In this document: one piece after another, positions 51,084-52,373 of the stretch
Position numbering within the stretch: position 1 is the first letter of the stretch
Layout of the letters: every line of letters starts with the position of its first letter
NCBI GenBank assembly: GCA_023399465.1
Contig: JAEWPB010000090.1
Coordinates: 1-52,373 of the forward strand
Direction: 5' to 3'
DNA: 52,373 nucleotides
Source of the DNA: Pseudomonadota bacterium
Lineage (GTDB): Bacteria; Pseudomonadota; Alphaproteobacteria; Rhizobiales; Rhizobiaceae
Program-made: the position numbers and the translations under genes
Notes under the pieces: model-generated
The model's database searches: none
Seen by the model: the letters and a program-made list of their open reading frames with translations, nothing else
What the model was told of the DNA's origin: nothing

Positions 51084-52316
51084 TCAGTTCTGGCCCTCGG
51101 TCGGATCTGGTTCATCCGCCGGCTGCCCATCGACCGCGACATCCTCGCTGGTACCCTTGGCAGCCTCGATCTTGCGCCACTGCCGGACATTGGCATTGTG
51201 TTCCTTCAACGTCTCGGCGAACACGTGGCCTCCGCTGCCGTCGGCGACGAAGTAGAGGTCCTTGGTCTTCCACGGGCTCGCCACCGCCTCGAGCGCTGCG
51301 CGTCCCGGATTGGCGATCGGTGTCGGCGGCAGACCCTTGATGATGTAGGTGTTGTACGGCGTGTCCTTCTTCAGGTCCGACTGGTAGATCGGCCGGTCCG
51401 AAGGCTTACCGTCGCCGCCGAAGATACCGTAGATGATGGTCGGATCGGACTGCAGGCGCATGCCCTTCTTCAACCGATTGATGAATACCGAGGCGACATG
51501 CGCGCGCTCGTCGGCGACACCGGTTTCCTTCTCGACGATGGAGGCGAGCGTCACGAACTCTTCCTTCGTCTTGACGGGAAGATCGTCGTCGCGCTTGTCC
51601 CAGATCTGGTCCACGAGCTTCTGCTGCGCAACGAGCATCTGGTTGATGATTTCGTTGCGCTTGGTGCCGCGCGAGAACTTGTACGTATCCGGGCGGAGCG
51701 TGCCTTCCGCCGGGAAGGCCGACGGCAATTCACCTTCGAGGACCGGATCGTCCGACAGACGCTGGAAGATCTGCTTGACCGTCAGGCCTTCCGGAATCGA
51801 GACCGCGTAGAGGATGGACTTGCCGGATTTCAGCAGTTCCATGATGTCGCGCATCGAGGCGCCGGCCTTGATCTCGTATTCGCCGGCCTTCAGCGACTCG
51901 CCCGCCTTCAGCTGGGTGGAGGTCATGAAGCGGAAAATGCGCGAATCGGTGACGATGCCGTTGCGTTCGAGGTTCGACGCGATTTCGCTGACCGGAGCGC
52001 CGTTGCGCACGATGAAATGGGTATTGGCTTCGAGCGGCCCAGCCTTCTGGTAGCTGGTCATCACATAGTAGAAGCCGAGTACGGCGAGCACGCAGCCCAT
52101 GACCGCCAGGGTCATCAGGAAATTCAGGAAGATGACCACCTGGCTGCGGGCTTTGCGCGAGCGCTTCGGTGGTCCGGGAACCGGCTCCGGCCGCAGTGCT
52201 TCCGAGGCCGACTTGGGGATGATCGGGCCCTTGCTGGCGCCCTGGCCGCTTGCCGGCCCTGCCCCCTGTCCGTCGCGTCCGGACGGCGTTCCATCGGTCT
52301 GGTTCGTATCGCTCAC
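51084..52316 (-). CDS. mltG: endolytic murein transglycosylase
   Basis: Cleaves nascent peptidoglycan strands, setting glycan length, on the periplasmic face of the inner membrane. 410 residues, longer than Escherichia coli MltG because of a proline- and glycine-rich cytoplasmic N-terminus (about 1-55). One transmembrane segment (about 62-86), a LysM-like region (about 95-160), then the YceG catalytic domain with the Glu in LASIVEKETGVADERAHVAS near 258 and RLQSDPTIIYGI near 288. I choose GTG at 52316, preceded by GAGG at seven bases; the TTG at 52322 is too close to that site. Upstream gene is off the window. Conserved setting with yicC and gmk. Confidence 0.92.
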   Translation of the reverse strand: MSDTNQTDGTPSGRDGQGAGPASGQGASKGPIIPKSASEALRPEPVPGPPKRSRKARSQVVIFLNFLMTLAVMGCVLAVLGFYYVMTSYQKAGPLEANTHFIVRNGAPVSEIASNLERNGIVTDSRIFRFMTSTQLKAGESLKAGEYEIKAGASMRDIMELLKSGKSILYAVSIPEGLTVKQIFQRLSDDPVLEGELPSAFPAEGTLRPDTYKFSRGTKRNEIINQMLVAQQKLVDQIWDKRDDDLPVKTKEEFVTLASIVEKETGVADERAHVASVFINRLKKGMRLQSDPTIIYGIFGGDGKPSDRPIYQSDLKKDTPYNTYIIKGLPPTPIANPGRAALEAVASPWKTKDLYFVADGSGGHVFAETLKEHNANVRQWRKIEAAKGTSEDVAVDGQPADEPDPTEGQN

Positions 52317-52336
52317 CGGCAATCCTCTTCAATTGG

Positions 52337-52363
52337 TATTGCTCGCTATTTGAGCGAGCAATA
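52337..52363 (-). other. 11-bp stem-loop just upstream of mltG
   Basis: TATTGCTCGCT (52337-52347) pairs perfectly with AGCGAGCAATA (52353-52363) around a 5-base loop, about 20 bp before the mltG start. No U-run follows in either direction. Could be an attenuating or processing structure between mltG and the unseen upstream gene. Confidence 0.6.
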
Positions 52364-52373
52364 CGGCAAAAAC

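Noticed and set aside
1..52373. CRISPR arrays, tRNA or rRNA genes, insertion sequences, phage genes, toxin-antitoxin pairs
   Set aside because: No regularly spaced repeats, cloverleaf-like segments, transposases, integrases or phage structural genes were seen in any gap or frame.

Overview
This 52.4 kb window looks like ordinary chromosomal core sequence of an alphaproteobacterium of the family Rhizobiaceae (Rhizobium, Agrobacterium, Ensifer or a relative; I cannot separate these by eye). The reasons are the high G+C coding sequence, the near-unbroken gene packing with many ATGA or TGATG stop-start overlaps, and typical gene groups: hdaA beside an AI-2E/PerM membrane protein and ppk-ppx; folM-like/uvrC/pgsA/moaD/moaE; lptF-lptG-lptD-surA-pdxA-ksgA; and mltG-yicC-gmk. 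I see no rRNA, tRNA, CRISPR array, insertion sequence, prophage or origin.

Layout. 1-196: start of parC (minus, cut by the window edge). 454-2263: two exported proteins of unknown function. 2447-4237: aspS (minus). 4467-11066 (plus): an MFS transporter, a Tat-exported multicopper oxidase, rnd, a membrane class III nucleotide cyclase and a phytase-like esterase. 11169-17387 (minus): CDP-alcohol transferase, AI-2E membrane protein, hdaA, ppk and ppx, listed in transcription order. 17692-19418: purM-purN. 19453-22175 (minus): a molybdopterin oxidoreductase overlapping nudK. 22257-24905: rlmJ, a small exported protein, RNase T2 and a GST. 24978-25619: an Omp25/RopB-like porin (minus). 25984-30308: pteridine-reductase-like SDR, uvrC, pgsA, moaD and moaE. 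30316-32337: a lone LivH-type permease, divergent from a CGNR zinc-finger regulator that is coupled to a lipoprotein gene. 32410-38543: ndk and a GST (minus), then a DinB protein, a GGDEF protein, an ABC-F ATPase and a sugar dehydrogenase (plus). 38619-40680: pepA-holC (minus). 41008-49428: LPS-export, outer-membrane assembly, pdxA, ksgA and an ICMT-like protein. 49416-52316: mltG, yicC and gmk (minus).

Working together. The strongest functional blocks are envelope biogenesis (LptF, LptG, LptD, SurA and, nearby, MltG), polyphosphate turnover (ppk-ppx beside a phytase-like secreted esterase), replication and repair (parC, hdaA, uvrC, holC), and molybdopterin synthesis (MoaD-MoaE) with one molybdoenzyme elsewhere in the window.

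No dramatic new system stands out. The best candidates for a second look are the CGNR regulator unit, with an apparently leaderless, self-overlapping operator-promoter; the abutting pair of a small Cys-containing exported protein and a membrane-anchored RNase T2; a GGDEF protein and a nucleotide cyclase that both lack key substrate residues; and several intergenic dyads or direct repeats (upstream of pepA, lptF, GST/dinB and mltG).
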